From Candolleomyces eurysporus (taxonomy: Eukaryota; Basidiomycota; Agaricomycetes; Agaricales; Psathyrellaceae), in contig JANBPK010000812.1 of NCBI GenBank assembly GCA_027579435.1, positions 62,001 through 126,000 on the forward strand: a stretch of 64,000 bases of DNA. Direction: 5' to 3'. Of this stretch, positions 22,903 to 34,092 are shown in pieces. Under the pieces are notes generated by a model. It was not told the DNA's origin. It worked only from the letters and a program-made list of their open reading frames with translations, and did not search any database. The translations under genes were made by a program, and so were the position numbers. How positions within the stretch are numbered: position 1 is the stretch's first letter; each line of letters starts with the position of its first letter.

Positions 22903-23205
22903 TTAATGCCAGGTCGCAGGGCGCAGCCTGTACTTGGTGCTCCTGTGCGGGGACCAAGGCTGGAGCTTGGCGGTAGGAGCTAGGATGCAACGAGCCTCCT
23001 GCTCAAGAGCAATCCTCACCCCAGTACGTCTAGCCGGATCGCGCGTGAACCGCAAGCTCCTGCGCACACCGTCTTCAAGAGGGAGAGGAACCCTCTGAGT
23101 CCTCTGGGGAAGGAAGGAGTGAGAACTATGCGCGGGAGAGTGAATTCGATCTGTTCTCACTTTGGAGCCACTTGTGGCAGATTTCCCAGTTTTCGTGGCA
23201 ACCAT
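22903..23205 (-). CDS. Possible small basic protein
   Basis: An uninterrupted frame of 100 codons starts with ATG and ends at TAA. The product is rich in Arg, Ser, Thr and Pro (for example VRRSLRFTRDPARRTGVRI) with a predicted strong positive charge. No domain is recognised. The absence of introns and the small size leave open that it is a chance frame. It lies on the same strand as the acidic protein gene about 0.8 kb downstream of it. Confidence 0.35.
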   Translation of the reverse strand: MVATKTGKSATSGSKVRTDRIHSPAHSSHSFLPQRTQRVPLPLEDGVRRSLRFTRDPARRTGVRIALEQEARCILAPTAKLQPWSPHRSTKYRLRPATWH

Positions 23206-24381
23206 CTTCGAATGGATGTGGGTATGGGTTATGAATGCCTTAAGAGTGGGTATTTGGGGAATTGACTGCGAGGGATATCTGGAGAGAGAAAGTATGGGAT
23301 GCCGAGCTTTTTCAGGAGAATTTTAGCTGTGAAGGATGTGTTCGGTACAGGTAGAAGTGGTCGTAAAGAATGAGAGTGAAGGAGCACCGAGCTTTTGAGG
23401 GAGTCCGAGTCCGATGATGCCATCAGGTGCCACTCACGATAGCCGATCCATTAACGACCAAATTGGGCCGTCAATTTTGCTGGGTTGCGTATTAGATTGC
23501 TCTAGAGTCAGGGGTTAATTGTAGCCAACGAAGATAGTATCATGAGTTTTGCGCCATAGATGATGGGGGGAAGAGATCCGGCTTCTCGTGATTCCCCCCC
23601 GTTGCATGTCAAAGTTAGCGCTGGACGACCTCAACTCCGCTGTGCTTTCGTGCGATGATGGTCCTGATTCGTGCACAGATCCACGACACAACAGCCCAAC
23701 ATATTGTCGAATCAGCGCTCGTTTAACCCATTTCTCCTCATTCTGATGATTTTTAGGAGCGCGGTATCCGTCTATTGTCTTGACACAGCCACTACAAAGA
23801 ACGGATCTACACTCGTGCTGAGCGCCTCCTTCAGAATCTCATACGGTCTAACTAACTTCTCTTTCAATGCCGGATAACGCTATGATCAACACGTGGATAG
23901 CTTAATCCTCGCAAGGGAGAACCTCACCGGGCGGTCAACAGAGCCTTCTCCCGATATCAGAGCGCTCTTCATCTATGGAAGTAGTCGTTGCCCAGTGCTT
24001 CGAGACGCCTGGTAGCGGTGTCTGCACCGCCCTGCTGCTTGAGTAGGCGGATAGATGAAGAGCGCTGGCCTCGCAGCATCTGAATACATGGTGACAATGC
24101 GCGCACTACCCCGGCGCGAGCAACGGCTCTTAAACGGCTATATATGGTCAATCGTAGGGTCCAAAATCGTAGGGTCCTTCGGCGCATCTATTCGATATCA
24201 TGGAGCCGCTTTGAATCGAGGGCAATGCACCGTATCATGATTCCTCATCCTGGAGCTCTTCGCTCACCAAGATCAAACCTTGTGCTCCCGATTATATATG
24301 CATGATCCCCTCCTTCTCTTCTGTTACCATCCACCAAACATACGCTCTACTCCGGATTCCCGTTCCTTGACAGTCTCAATC
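23206..24381. other. Intergenic region with hairpin element
   Basis: No coding support was found. It holds the inverted repeat described at 23961-24066 and a short tandem duplication near 24150-24178 in which ATCGTAGGGTCC occurs twice. Confidence 0.45.
23961..24066. repeat. Long perfect inverted repeat with nested hairpin
   Basis: AGCGCTCTTCATCTAT at 23961-23976 is the exact reverse complement of 24051-24066. Inside the 74-nt loop is a second perfect stem, GCGGTG-TCTG-CACCGC at 24015-24030. The arrangement could be a small foldback element, a structured RNA, or a remnant of a MITE. No target-site duplication was identified. Confidence 0.6.
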
Positions 24382-26179
24382 ATGAACGTTGGGCCCACAG
24401 ATTCTGCGGCTCAAGTTCTTGACTCGTATTGGGCGCATAAATACGGCAGTGTGCGTTGCTTAGTGCTGCTCTGTGTTATCCATCCTAACTCCCTTGATCA
24501 TGACACGCTAATCCAGTACATAGTATGTTTTCTCAATCTGTTAGCACCAAAACTGGGGTGCGTAACCGTATAAAACATGCTCTAACCAACCGGTTAGGGT
24601 CTTTCCTCAATTACTGCACTGGTACGATTCTGGGCGACGTTGTGAAATTGAAGCTTCGGATTTACCCTGGAACTCTAGGTGACCGACTATCTCCATACGC
24701 TTCCCGATGAGGTGCAGTCAGAATCCATGCGATCTCTTATTCACATTGAGTATCGGCTATTGAGCGTTGGCATGTTCTTCATCGACAGGTTTCCTTGATA
24801 TGGCCTACACAACCGAGCCTTCCAAAGGTCATGTTCCTGATAGTGCGATATCTCCCGTTTTTGAACGTGGTCTCTACCATGCTATGTGAGTGATGATGGC
24901 TGGACTATATCTGTTTTCGGAGCTAGCTCTCATCCGTAACTTCAAGATACTTTCCCGATTCAAGCTCACACAGCGAACACAGCAAACACATGCAAAATTG
25001 CCTTTCTAATGACTGGAAGTAAGTCTCAACAATTCGACAGCATACTGCAGGTTCATCTCATAAAATACACGTCAGTATCGACGACAGCTCTCATCCTCTC
25101 TGCAGAAGGTATGCCGTTGGGGTCGAAAATGAGTGGAAATCTCAAAGCCTGTAATCCATTCTTCTAGCGACGCTGTATCTTTGTCTATACGCGTTCTCCG
25201 GCAGGAGCAAGTGGGTGTTGGCACTCCTTGCTGTCCAGTTTAACGTCAGTCTCTCTCTCAGGTCTTTAATCGACGGGTGTGCTGATATTTGCCAGGCTCT
25301 CAACGCTCTCGGGTGCTGGTTCTTCTCCCAATTCTACAAGAGTCTCGAGTGTGAGTACTTAAAATCTAATTCTTCTCCAAAGTCCCCGCAGTTGTGAACG
25401 GGAAATACATGCCGCAGTCAAGCAGGTTAAGTCACACTATCTGACGTGCAGGGCAGTGAAGGCAGAGTCCAAGATGTTGGCGGCTTGCTTCGCCTCCTTT
25501 CTGGCCGGAGTAGTGGGTAAGAATCTCCAAAGCGTCTGCATAACATAAGGCTGATATTGATCGTCGAGCTCATCTTTATAGCGGCCTTGGTCATTATGCT
25601 ATATCTACTATCTCAAAAATACCAACAGATGAAGAGCGAAATAGTGAAGGCCTTTTCCCGAGATGGAGTACTATATTTCATCTGCCTGTCTGGTAAGCCA
25701 TCCATGAATCAATCCGAGTATTCGCCAGCCAGTTGAGGAAGAAATTATAGTTTTAGCAACGGCAAATCTCATCCTCAATCTCGTAGCAGAGGTGCGGGCA
25801 ACATACCGCATTTATCTCAATTGGCGAGAGAGACTCATGGTTTTCTGGTAGCCAGGCTACAAATATCTTCTTGCACTGTGAGTAACGGCCAACACTATCT
25901 GATTTGCCGCCCTTGCATTCATCTGATTTCTTGTTCAGGCCCGAGGGCCATTTGCATGGGGTCCTTGCTGGCCGTATGTTGCTCCACCTCCGCGCTGCAG
26001 CGCAGCAAAGACAGCGATATGAGATAGTAGTAGAAAGCGAAGACGTGTGGATTGCGACAATGGGGTACTCGACACATAGCGATGACTCAGGAGAGGAGCG
26101 AGCGCTTTCGCCCATGACGTTTGCGAAAGCAAGCATAGAGTTGGCGTACTTGGAGACCGTCTCGACAACTACGACGTAG
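24382..26179 (+). CDS. DUF6533-like seven-helix integral membrane protein
   Basis: The chain matches a large basidiomycete family of multi-pass membrane proteins. Landmarks in order are MNVGPTDSAAQVLDSYWAHK, then ALVTDYLHTLPDEVSLIW, then PKVMFLIVRYLPFLNV, then ATLYLCLYAFSGRSKWVLAL. Then follow KQVKSHYLTCRAVKAESK, SEIVKAFSRDGVLYFICL, and HGVLAGRMLLHLRAAA. The soluble C-terminal tail ends in ETVSTTTT. About eleven introns are required, mostly 45-80 nt. The apparent TAG after VFW at 25850 is the acceptor of an intron that joins NLVAE to PGYKYLLAL. The second exon boundary (24451-24598) is uncertain. Function of the family is unknown; a receptor-like role is often suspected. Confidence 0.78.
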
Positions 26180-26370
26180 CCAGAGTAAAAGGGACTGGAG
26201 TATCTGCTGGAGCTACAACTTCAAAGGTCCTCTTTCCTGACACAGCCGCGCTCCCTGCTTGCGAAACACAAATTTTGTCATGAGCCGCATTAGGAGAACA
26301 TATCTTAGCCCAAACCGTTATAATACACAATTGAAATGCGTCTGTGCTTCCCAACCTTCTCGTAAATTCT
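26180..26370. other. Convergent spacer
   Basis: A short spacer between the convergent ends of the membrane protein gene and the coiled-coil gene. No feature seen. Confidence 0.4.
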
Positions 26371-27946
26371 CTAATGTCCTCTACTCTTTTTCGGGGCCCT
26401 AGGAGGCTCGCCCCTCTCCCTCTCCTCTTTCCTCCTTTGCTCAAGACCGTTCAATATCCCATACCTGGACGACAATACATCGTGAACTTTGTGGTTGAAT
26501 CCCACACAGTGCAGGATCGCGCATTCGGCCTTCAAGAACCCATCTCGGTACAAGGTGTTCACCATCTGCCACATCCCATCGCTGCGACTCTTGGTATGAC
26601 TGTCGAACGTCACGTCAGCTAGAGCTTGGGCAGACTGCGACGAATTACAAGTTATCAGTGTCCAAGCCAGAGCTACATATGGTGGGGATGGGGACGGGAG
26701 CGTACCTGGACGTCCATTCGATAACAGCCTTGAGGATTCTGAGCTCGAATATCGCGACACTTATACCTTCCTGCGTAGTAAACGTGGTCTCCATTGGTAA
26801 AGAAGAGCTCAACCTCTTTCCCATAACGTCTTGTAAATTGGGATTCCTTGACCCATCCTCGCTGGCTGCCGGTGTACCTGTAAAGCGGCCCAAATGCTAG
26901 CCCGACTTGACAAGCTGTCGATGCCCATAAGAGACGCTCGGGGCTGGGGAGGCATACCATGGTTTGAGCGACCCTGGGGTGGAAGTGATTAATAACTTGG
27001 GATACGCTATTAAGCCTGAGTATGCACCATTTCAAGCTATTGTCCTATAAGGCGGAGAGAGATTTGTCGGTACTCACGCGAGTGAGATAGGGAGAAGGCG
27101 TACCGCTTCCAAATACGTTCGAAGATCCGTGCTCGCGAGGCAGACGGGCTGAAGAGACAAATAGTCGGGGCGATTTTGGTGTTTGGGATGGTCCTCCGCC
27201 AACGTGATATACTGTTCGATTGCCCAGACCTGAGCATTGGTGAGGTAAGTGTCGTAGACGGAGGGTTCTCAAGTCTCAGATCAACGAACGCTATTTCTTT
27301 CCTCCGCTTCACGAAAATGGTTGATCCGAGCCTGGCTCTCGGCCGCTTCCTTCCTCAGCAACGAGTCCAAACGCGAAACCTCTTTCTCGAGGCTGTCACA
27401 TTTCGCTAGAGCGACCTGCTTTTCTTTGACCTCGGTTTGCACCTTGGCTTCGAGTTCGACCACTCTCTTCGCGGATGCGCGATCGTCATGTGACAAAACT
27501 ACCGGCTTCGTTTCTTGTTGCTCCTGTTTGACATCAACAACATCGAAATGGCTGCGGAGCACGGTAGAGGGTATGATGGAGTCCTTACCTGTTTTATAGC
27601 CTTCAGCTTGTCGATTCGGCTCTGCAGTTTCTCGATCTTTAGATTCAACTTTGCCTGGATATTCTCTGAGTCGGCGAGTTCTTCCTTCAGCTTGCTAACC
27701 AGGGCCTCAGCCTTCTCAGTCCTTCGAGCCAGAGTCTTTGCTGCGTCAGGGTCGACCGAACTGGACACTGCCCTGGACTTAACACTATTTGAGAACGGAT
27801 CTGATGAGAGACATCGAGTGTGTGCTTACCTCCAAAATATCATTCTCCAGATTCTTGATCCTCTCCTTCGAATGCTGTAATTCACGACCCAAAACCTTGA
27901 TGGCCTCAAAAGCACCTGTAGGCTCGAAGTCTTCAATGGATTGCAT
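26371..27946 (-). CDS. Coiled-coil protein with C-terminal DUF6697-like domain (gene A)
   Basis: Six exons (27830-27946, 27589-27777, 27290-27523, 27078-27229, 26706-27015, 26371-26634) give 421 residues with all-canonical introns. The N-terminus (MQSIEDFEPTGAFEAIKVLG) leads into a long coiled coil (EKAEALVSKLKEELADSENI, then KCDSLEKEVSRLDSLLRKEA). The C-terminal part (YGKEVELFFTNGDHVYYAGR, MVNTLYRDGFLKAECAILHC and a following VGFN) resembles the basidiomycete DUF6697 domain. Its first two exons have exactly the lengths (117 and 189 nt) and nearly the residues of gene B at 32443-34092, but the C-terminal domains differ. Upstream, the sequence AAGCTTAAT.TCGTTTTCTGG is shared with gene B. Molecular role unknown; the basic tail (RAPKKSRGH) could be nuclear. 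Confidence 0.72.
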
Positions 27947-28295
27947 GAGCTTGGAAGTGGTTTACGGATAAGACGACTTGTTCTAGTGCCTTCATGATAT
28001 GTACGTGGTCGTAGTGAGCTAAAGAAAGCTTAATTTCGTTTTCTGGACACTTGTCGTCGGCGCCGGACAACGCCGGTTGGTGGCAATAGAAGCCGAGAAT
28101 TGTTCGCAGAAGTGATATGTCATGTCAGGCATTCTGCCCGACTCTTATCACTTCTTCATTCCAATCGCATACTGCGTCGGCAAGGTACCACGGACTTTGG
28201 GGTTGATAATCCTGCGTACACATCGAATAGCCGCAGTGATGATATGGCAAAGGCCAAGAAACTGATTGTACGGAAAATTCATTCCTCACATCATC

Positions 28296-28386
28296 CTCGT
28301 CCAAGTATATCCTTCTCAGCTTTGGCATCCTTAAAGTCGGTGGCAGTCAAGTGAGTACTCGAGCTGCTATTAGTGGCCATGGAGTG
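28296..28386 (-). pseudogene. Fragment of a third coiled-coil/DUF6532-type gene (3' end)
   Basis: The minus strand reads STHLTATDFKDAKAE and then KD followed by a frame change, which aligns with THLTTTDLEAAKSE and WKDIDLDEDDI at the end of gene B. Small deletions have shifted the frame and removed the stop. The flanking CATCATCCTCGTCCAA is also shared with gene B's 3' end. It is a decayed remnant just upstream of gene A's promoter. Confidence 0.5.
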
Positions 28387-28860
28387 CTATTATTATTTTT
28401 TTATTTGTTTTTGGCGAAGTTCATGCGAAACTCACTGAAACTCAGAATATGAATCAATCCCATTGGTTTTGAAACATCGGACGAGTCACAAGTCAAGCAA
28501 AGAGCTTTACCTGCTCCGTTAAAGACTATGGGTCACTTGAATATTAGCTTTGCATTCGAATCTGCACGATTACCTCGACAGAAAGATCAGGGAATGAGCT
28601 GCAAGCTGGACTATGGGTTGGCCATTTCGTCCGGCTGATTATTCTGTTATGTTCCAGTGAAATCTCACCAAGCCAGTACAGAAAACTACGCTAGTCCATT
28701 CGATTTGAGTAGAAACTCTTCCAATATTCACTAGTTTATGGATCTCACGGAGCGCTCGAAGCCAGCATTAAAAGTGAAAAATGTGCGGGTCTCTTCGCAT
28801 ACATATGGAAAGGTCATTGAGTACCTAAAAACTTTATTGATGCGGTGACCAAAGTCAAAG

Positions 28861-29348
28861 CTTCACTTCACGATACAGGAGAATGTCCTTGAGGTCAACC
28901 ATGATTTCCGTGCGGTCATAAAGACTCACAACTGCATCAACAAGAGATTGTAGAGTGGCACTGCGCGAGCTGGATGAAGTAGTGGGCGAAGTTCAACTAC
29001 TCCACTATACAGGCATATAGGAGACGATCTTGTCAACGTCATTTTTGGTACTGTCCTTCGTGAGTTCCTCGTCTCTCAGTCTTTTCCTCACAAGTCTGAC
29101 ATTTGTTAAAACGAATCTGTCGGAAACGAAGTATCGCGTGTATACTATCTCTCAGCTTCGGGGAGGCCTGAGACCTGTGAAGAAAGAAATTGTGTCCGAG
29201 CCTGAGATACCAGCACTGGCACCTTATACCAATGACGTCTCATTCGTGAATATGGTGGCGAATAGGGCAGCTCAGGAACCGACTCCTCGTTGACGATGGT
29301 GCTACGAGTCAGCTCATCTCCTCTTGTGCTTCGTCGCTTTTTCGTCAT
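28861..29348 (-). CDS. Possible small hypothetical gene
   Basis: Several open segments on the minus strand look coding: MTKKRRSTRGDELTRSTIVN, KRLRDEELTKDSTKNDVDKI, and SATLQSLVDAVVSLYDRTEI ending in LYREVKL and TGA at 28861. I could not connect them with consistent splice phases, so no model is offered. It may be a decayed gene or belong to the duplicated block around gene A. Confidence 0.22.
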
Positions 29349-29610
29349 GAATGAAATCCGCGATCTAGACCAATCCTAGGCGTCCATTCCCCTGTCGTTT
29401 ACGGGAAAGTGTTCCTAATCCGGGATGTAAGCTGTGGTTGAACGCGGCCACCAACTTGCTTCCTTCCCCTCACCATCCCACCACCGTTCATTATCGAAAT
29501 TTCTCTTCACACTCGGTCGTCGACGTTCTGAGAAGACAATCCAAACCAATTGCTGCAAACAACTCCTAGAAACCCGTTGTCGTCAATTACAAGGGGTGGG
29601 TGCATCATCG

Positions 29611-32092
29611 ATGTCGTTTGTTTCGTCACTCTCTCAACCGACTGTCCTTCCCAGACCGTCCGATGAACTTTCTGGAAGGGTCGCAGAACGCAAACCTGGA
29701 GCTGAACGCATACCAAGTCGAAGGAGGGCTTCATCTTCACGCTGGCCAGGTAAGCGCCCAAGATAAGAGTAAGCATTTTGACTCTCAACCACCTTCATCG
29801 TCGGCGCGGTTTGACCTGATTACAACACAGGCCTGTATGAACTCCTTCAGCCCATCGAAGATGCATCTCATACTCGAGATCGCAGACGATCCCCCCCCGG
29901 ATTCTGCCTGTACACGAGGAACGAGGCTCGAGGTAGTCAAGAATGTTACCACATGGACGGGAAACAATATCTCGGAGGCCGATGAGCCCCACATTCTCTG
30001 GATGCACGGATACGTGGGGTGTGGCAAGTCCGCCATATCTCAGGAGGTTTGCCGGAAGTCGCAAACGCAAGGCAGGCCTGTTGCAAGTTTCTTCTTCTTC
30101 CGGAATGCTGGAGATAGAAGTAAGATTTGGAGGCTCGCTCCGACCCTGGCAAATCAGATGGCAGCAGTTGTTCCAGAGACGGCCCCTTTCGTACGGGCTG
30201 AAGTGACTGCCGATCCAGGTTTAAAGAATTTCCCTGTCGCCATTACCTCCGTGGCCATGCAGATGCAGTGTTTGCTTTATGGGCCGCTCAAATCCGCTGC
30301 AGAACGCAGCCCAATGGCAGCGTTGGGAGGGCGTCCTTTCCTCATCGTAATCGACGGTCTAGACGAGTGCGAGGATAAGGAGGAAATTCAGGAGCTCGTC
30401 GAAGGCATGCTTGCTTTCTTCGACGATAATCCCTTCATTCCTCTTCGCATCTTTATTACGAGTAGGGTGGAGCAGCACATTCAGTTCTGCTTGAACGTTC
30501 CCGGGGTTCGTTTGGACAACCTTGTCGACCATTGCTCCGATGACGATATCGTCACGTTCTTGGAAGTTCTGTTCGAAAATGAAAGGAGGCGGAACCCTGT
30601 TATCCGGGCATACATTTCGGAACACGGAGAATGGCCCATCCCAGGCGAAAAAAGGAAGCTGGTGAGACATATTGGAGGGTCGTTCATTTTCGCATCATCG
30701 GTGTTCAAATTCATCATGGGTTCGACCGTTCAAGGCACTTCCCCCATTACACCCATGGATCGCCTTCCCCTGGCCCTTAAAATGAACCCAGGCCTTGACG
30801 GACTCTACGCACAAACCTTGGCACGCTCCGAAAATCTTCCCCATTTCCTGGACATCATCTCGACTATCGCTCTTCTCGGGGCACCGCTCTCGACATCAGG
30901 CATTGCAGAGCTCCTTGGAATCAGCGTCTACGAGGTAGTCAACGTCCTGGTGGACTTGCAAGCAGTCATTCAGGTCCCCGGCACAGACGAGATACCCGTC
31001 ACACTCTTCCACACCTCCCTCCGCGACTTTCTTGTCACCCAAACTCGGTCGGGCCGATTCTTTGCACACCCACGTCATCATATCCGCCTCTTCCTTTGTT
31101 GCCTCCAGTCCGAACTCGTACATCGTCAACACGAAGCAGCCTTGCGTATTAATCTCAGTGAACGCAAACCGGCTGCTGCATATGCCCTGCAACATTCGGT
31201 CACTCACTTAGTGGGAGGGGAAGGCCTCTTCAAACTAGCAGAGTTGAACTCTGCCCTTGATCTTTGCCGGGAGACGCTTGGATGCAGCCCAGGCGCTCCA
31301 GAGCTGATCCAGTTATTAGGCGACGTAGCATACGGTCGTGCCAGGCATACCAAGTCTCTTGCGGACTTGGAGGAGGCCATCGCTGTGTATCGCAACCTCC
31401 TCCACCCATCGCACTCGTTATCATTCAACAATCTGGGCCGCACAATCCTAGATCGCTATCGGCTCACGGGGGCCACGGCCGACCTCGAGGAGGCGATTTC
31501 CCTGTGTCGTGAATCATTAAAACGTCTCCCGTATTCTCATCCGGATCGCTCACAACCGCTCCACAATCTCGGCACCGCAATCCTCGATCGTTATCGCCAG
31601 ACAAAAACCATGGCTTATCTTGAGGAGGCCATTTTCTTGTATCGTGGAGCGCTGGAATTTTGCCCATCTCCTCACCAGGGTCGTCCGGAGTCACTCAACA
31701 GCCTTGGTAATGCCCTCCTGGATCGTTGGCACAACACGAGAACCATGGCTGACCTTGAAGAAGCCATCGCCCTGTATCATGAAGCACTTGAACTTCGACC
31801 ATCGCCTCATCAGCATCGCTCATGGGCACTCTGCGCCCTTTCCGTATCCCTCTATGCCATGTACAAAGAGACCCACGCACTTCCCTACATTCAAGAGGCA
31901 ATCCTTCACTGCGAAGAGCTCCTTGCTGCCCACTTTCTCATTGGGCATCAGTTCCGACCCGAGATCGTGAGCCATTTGGCTTTTCTCCTCCGGGAGCGGT
32001 TCGATGCGACAGGACAAGAAGATGATCTTGGCCGCATTGCAAGTCTGGAAGCAGAGGCAAGTCAATTGCCAACCTCCGCATCTACGACTTGA
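29611..32092 (+). CDS. NACHT-TPR STAND (NLR-like) protein with possible frameshift
   Basis: The main exon runs from 29831 to 32092. It encodes a NACHT NTPase with Walker A GYVGCGKSAI, Walker B FLIVIDGLDECED and an ITSR sensor. A winged-helix region (FHTSLRDFLV) is followed by TPR-like repeats each containing variants of LGNALLDRWHNTRTMADLEE with PSPH linkers. Fungal STAND proteins of this layout act in non-self recognition and cell death; the role here is inferred. The first exon is 29611-29749 (start MSFVSSLSQPTVLPRPSDEL). It enters exon 2 in the family-like frame LYELLQPIEDASHTRDRRR. At the run of eight C (29891-29898) the family frame moves to the long NACHT frame, so one C too many is present relative to the expected protein. 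Alternatively, translation begins at 29663 in the other frame. No effector domain is seen at the N-terminus. Confidence 0.82.
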
Positions 32093-32442
32093 TTGTCCTC
32101 TTCAAGGGACTAGCTAGTTGAAACGCGGTGTTTTGGTGCGGGGAGATTATGCAATACAATGGTGAGTGAACCCGCATTTTGCTTCATGCTCATATGTTTG
32201 CATCATCTGTAGGCTGTAATGAGGACTGACTATCTCATCTTTTGTTTTTTAGGGAAGGATAAGACTCCAGAGTCGAGCGACGTAGCAGGAGCAGGCCGAA
32301 GTTGATGGAAACTCTCTCATCTCGGTCTCATGTTGCATTCAAGCCGAGTCGACAAGACATTGTGGACTTTGAGATCAAAATTCTACCTACACATTCCATA
32401 GCCGCAATTGCAGGAGAATTGATTGTATTTACGATGTATTCT

Positions 32443-34092
32443 TCAGATATCATCCTCGTCCAAATCTATATCCTTCCACTCAGATTTGGCGGCCTCGAGG
32501 TCGGTGGTAGTCAAATGGGTGTTTGGGTGACCAGTGGGGACCATGGAGAGCTCGGGTGCTCTTGCGAAATTCCTACAAACTCAGTGAAACTCAACACCTG
32601 AATCAATAATGGATTCGGTACGTACAGAGCTGTTTTGAGCCAGTGCTTTCGGAGGCGGGGGATTATGTTCTCTTCAACAGTGTGCTCCTCAAGTTCGTTT
32701 AAACTGTCAAGGTGCTTCGTGTAGTGCTTTTGATAGACGTGGTTTCGGAACTCGACGTCCTCGCGCTCACCTGTGATCCACTCATCTAGGGCACAGTGAA
32801 TCTCAGGGAGAAAAAAGTGTCAGTATCTCGAAGAGACGTGCACAATATGATGAACGTACTGCTGCGAGAGTGAGCGCGATAGTTGACAGCGGAATACCGT
32901 CCCCACCATCAGAGAACTCGGCATTCGTGGGGCCGTCATCGGCAGCGTTGCGAAACCAGGTCATGTTGATGATCGTCTGAATTGAGGGATGCCGGTAGAT
33001 CCCAGTGCGTTTAACAGGGTCCTTGCGATTACTTCGAGGTGAGCCCAAAGGAGGAGTCTGAAAAGAGATAAACTTACCTTGTAGATGTAGTTATATCGAC
33101 CCAAAAGCTTCTCAACCTGTTTTCGGGTCTGGAGCTTGGGGGAATTCTTCGTGATACTATACAGGGTCTGGACAAGAGAGCGGGCTGCGCATTTCACTCT
33201 GTTACGCATTCGAGTTGACCCCAAGGTGATCTGAAGCTCCAAGTTTAGCGACCGTCACAAAGTCAACAATATAGGCGCTCACCAGATTTGCCGCAGTTAT
33301 GGTGAACTCTAGCTGCAGCTGACGTTTCGTCGAGACTTTGGTCCAGCTTTCCTTGGCGAGCTTATCTTTACGTCCTGAGAGTTCGGGATATGCGTCTTCA
33401 GTAGCAACAAAGATTCCAACCAGGGCTTGAGCATCTTTAACCACAAGCTTTTCCAATCCACTGAGGTCAGACATTCGATACTTCGTACGATCACCTCCAG
33501 GCTTTGAGACTTTAATCTTCTTCAGAGCAACGTGCTCGAGAGATGGTACAGGCCCTTCTTTGCGCTTGGAGCGTCTCAAGGGAATAGATGGACTCGATGA
33601 GTGCGAAGGAGTCAAAAAAGGCGGCGACGGAAAGATCTCCGTTTCAGCTCGTTGATCGTCATTTGACAGAAGGTTTGACATCGTATCGTCCTCCTGCTTG
33701 ATATTAACATCATACGGACAGACCGGGCCTGACCTCACCTGCTTTACCCCCTTCAGCTTGTCAATCTGACTCTGCATTCTCTCTATCTTGAGGTTCAATT
33801 TTGACTGGACATTCTCTGACTCGGCGAGTTCTTCCTTCAGCGTAGTCACCAGCGCCTCAGCCTTCTCGGCCCGTTCAACAAGAATCTTGGCCATGTCAGG
33901 ATCGACTGAGCTGGAGGCCGCTCGAGACTGTAAATTGATTTAGAGCACGTCTAATGAACACAATTGAGCACGCACCTCCAACATATTGTCCTTCGTATAC
34001 TTTGACTTCTCTTTGGAATGCTGTAATTTACGACCCAGGACCTTGATCGCCTCAAACGCACCCGTTGGTTCAAGCCCTTCGGCGTGGTGCAC
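32443..34092 (-). CDS. Coiled-coil protein with C-terminal DUF6532-like domain (gene B)
   Basis: Exons 33976-34092, 33739-33927, 33283-33696, 33078-33230, 32860-33021, 32626-32801 and 32443-32560 stay in frame throughout (443 codons). The coiled coil (EKAEALVTTLKEELAESENV) is closely related to gene A. A linker with basic and Ser-rich patches (RRSKRKEG) follows. The C-terminal part (YRHPSIQTIINMTWFRNAAD, LSTIALTLAA, HCALDEWITGERED and EFRNHVYQKHYTKHL) resembles DUF6532, a basidiomycete domain often seen in expanded families. The tail is acidic (DLDEDDI). Gene A has ATG at the equivalent of 34090-34092, but here the codon is GTG, and no in-frame upstream ATG was found. The start is therefore unresolved. 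Function unknown. Confidence 0.68.

Noticed and set aside
25385..25470. A 26-nt intron in the DUF6533-like gene
   Set aside because: Joining LEF to KQVKSHYLTCRAVKAESK through a single 66-nt intron ending at the second CAG keeps the frame and avoids an impossibly short intron.
25800..25860. In-frame TAG at about 25850 as a nonsense mutation in the DUF6533-like gene
   Set aside because: The TAG is the acceptor of a normal intron starting gtgcgg after NLVAE, which leads directly into the family-like PGYKYLLAL.
29663..29749. ATG at 29663 (MNFLEGSQNANLEL) as the NACHT protein start
   Set aside because: It keeps one long frame and looks like some NLR N-termini, but it makes the start of exon 2 read in a frame that does not match the family. 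I kept 29611 as the start and recorded the conflict as a finding.
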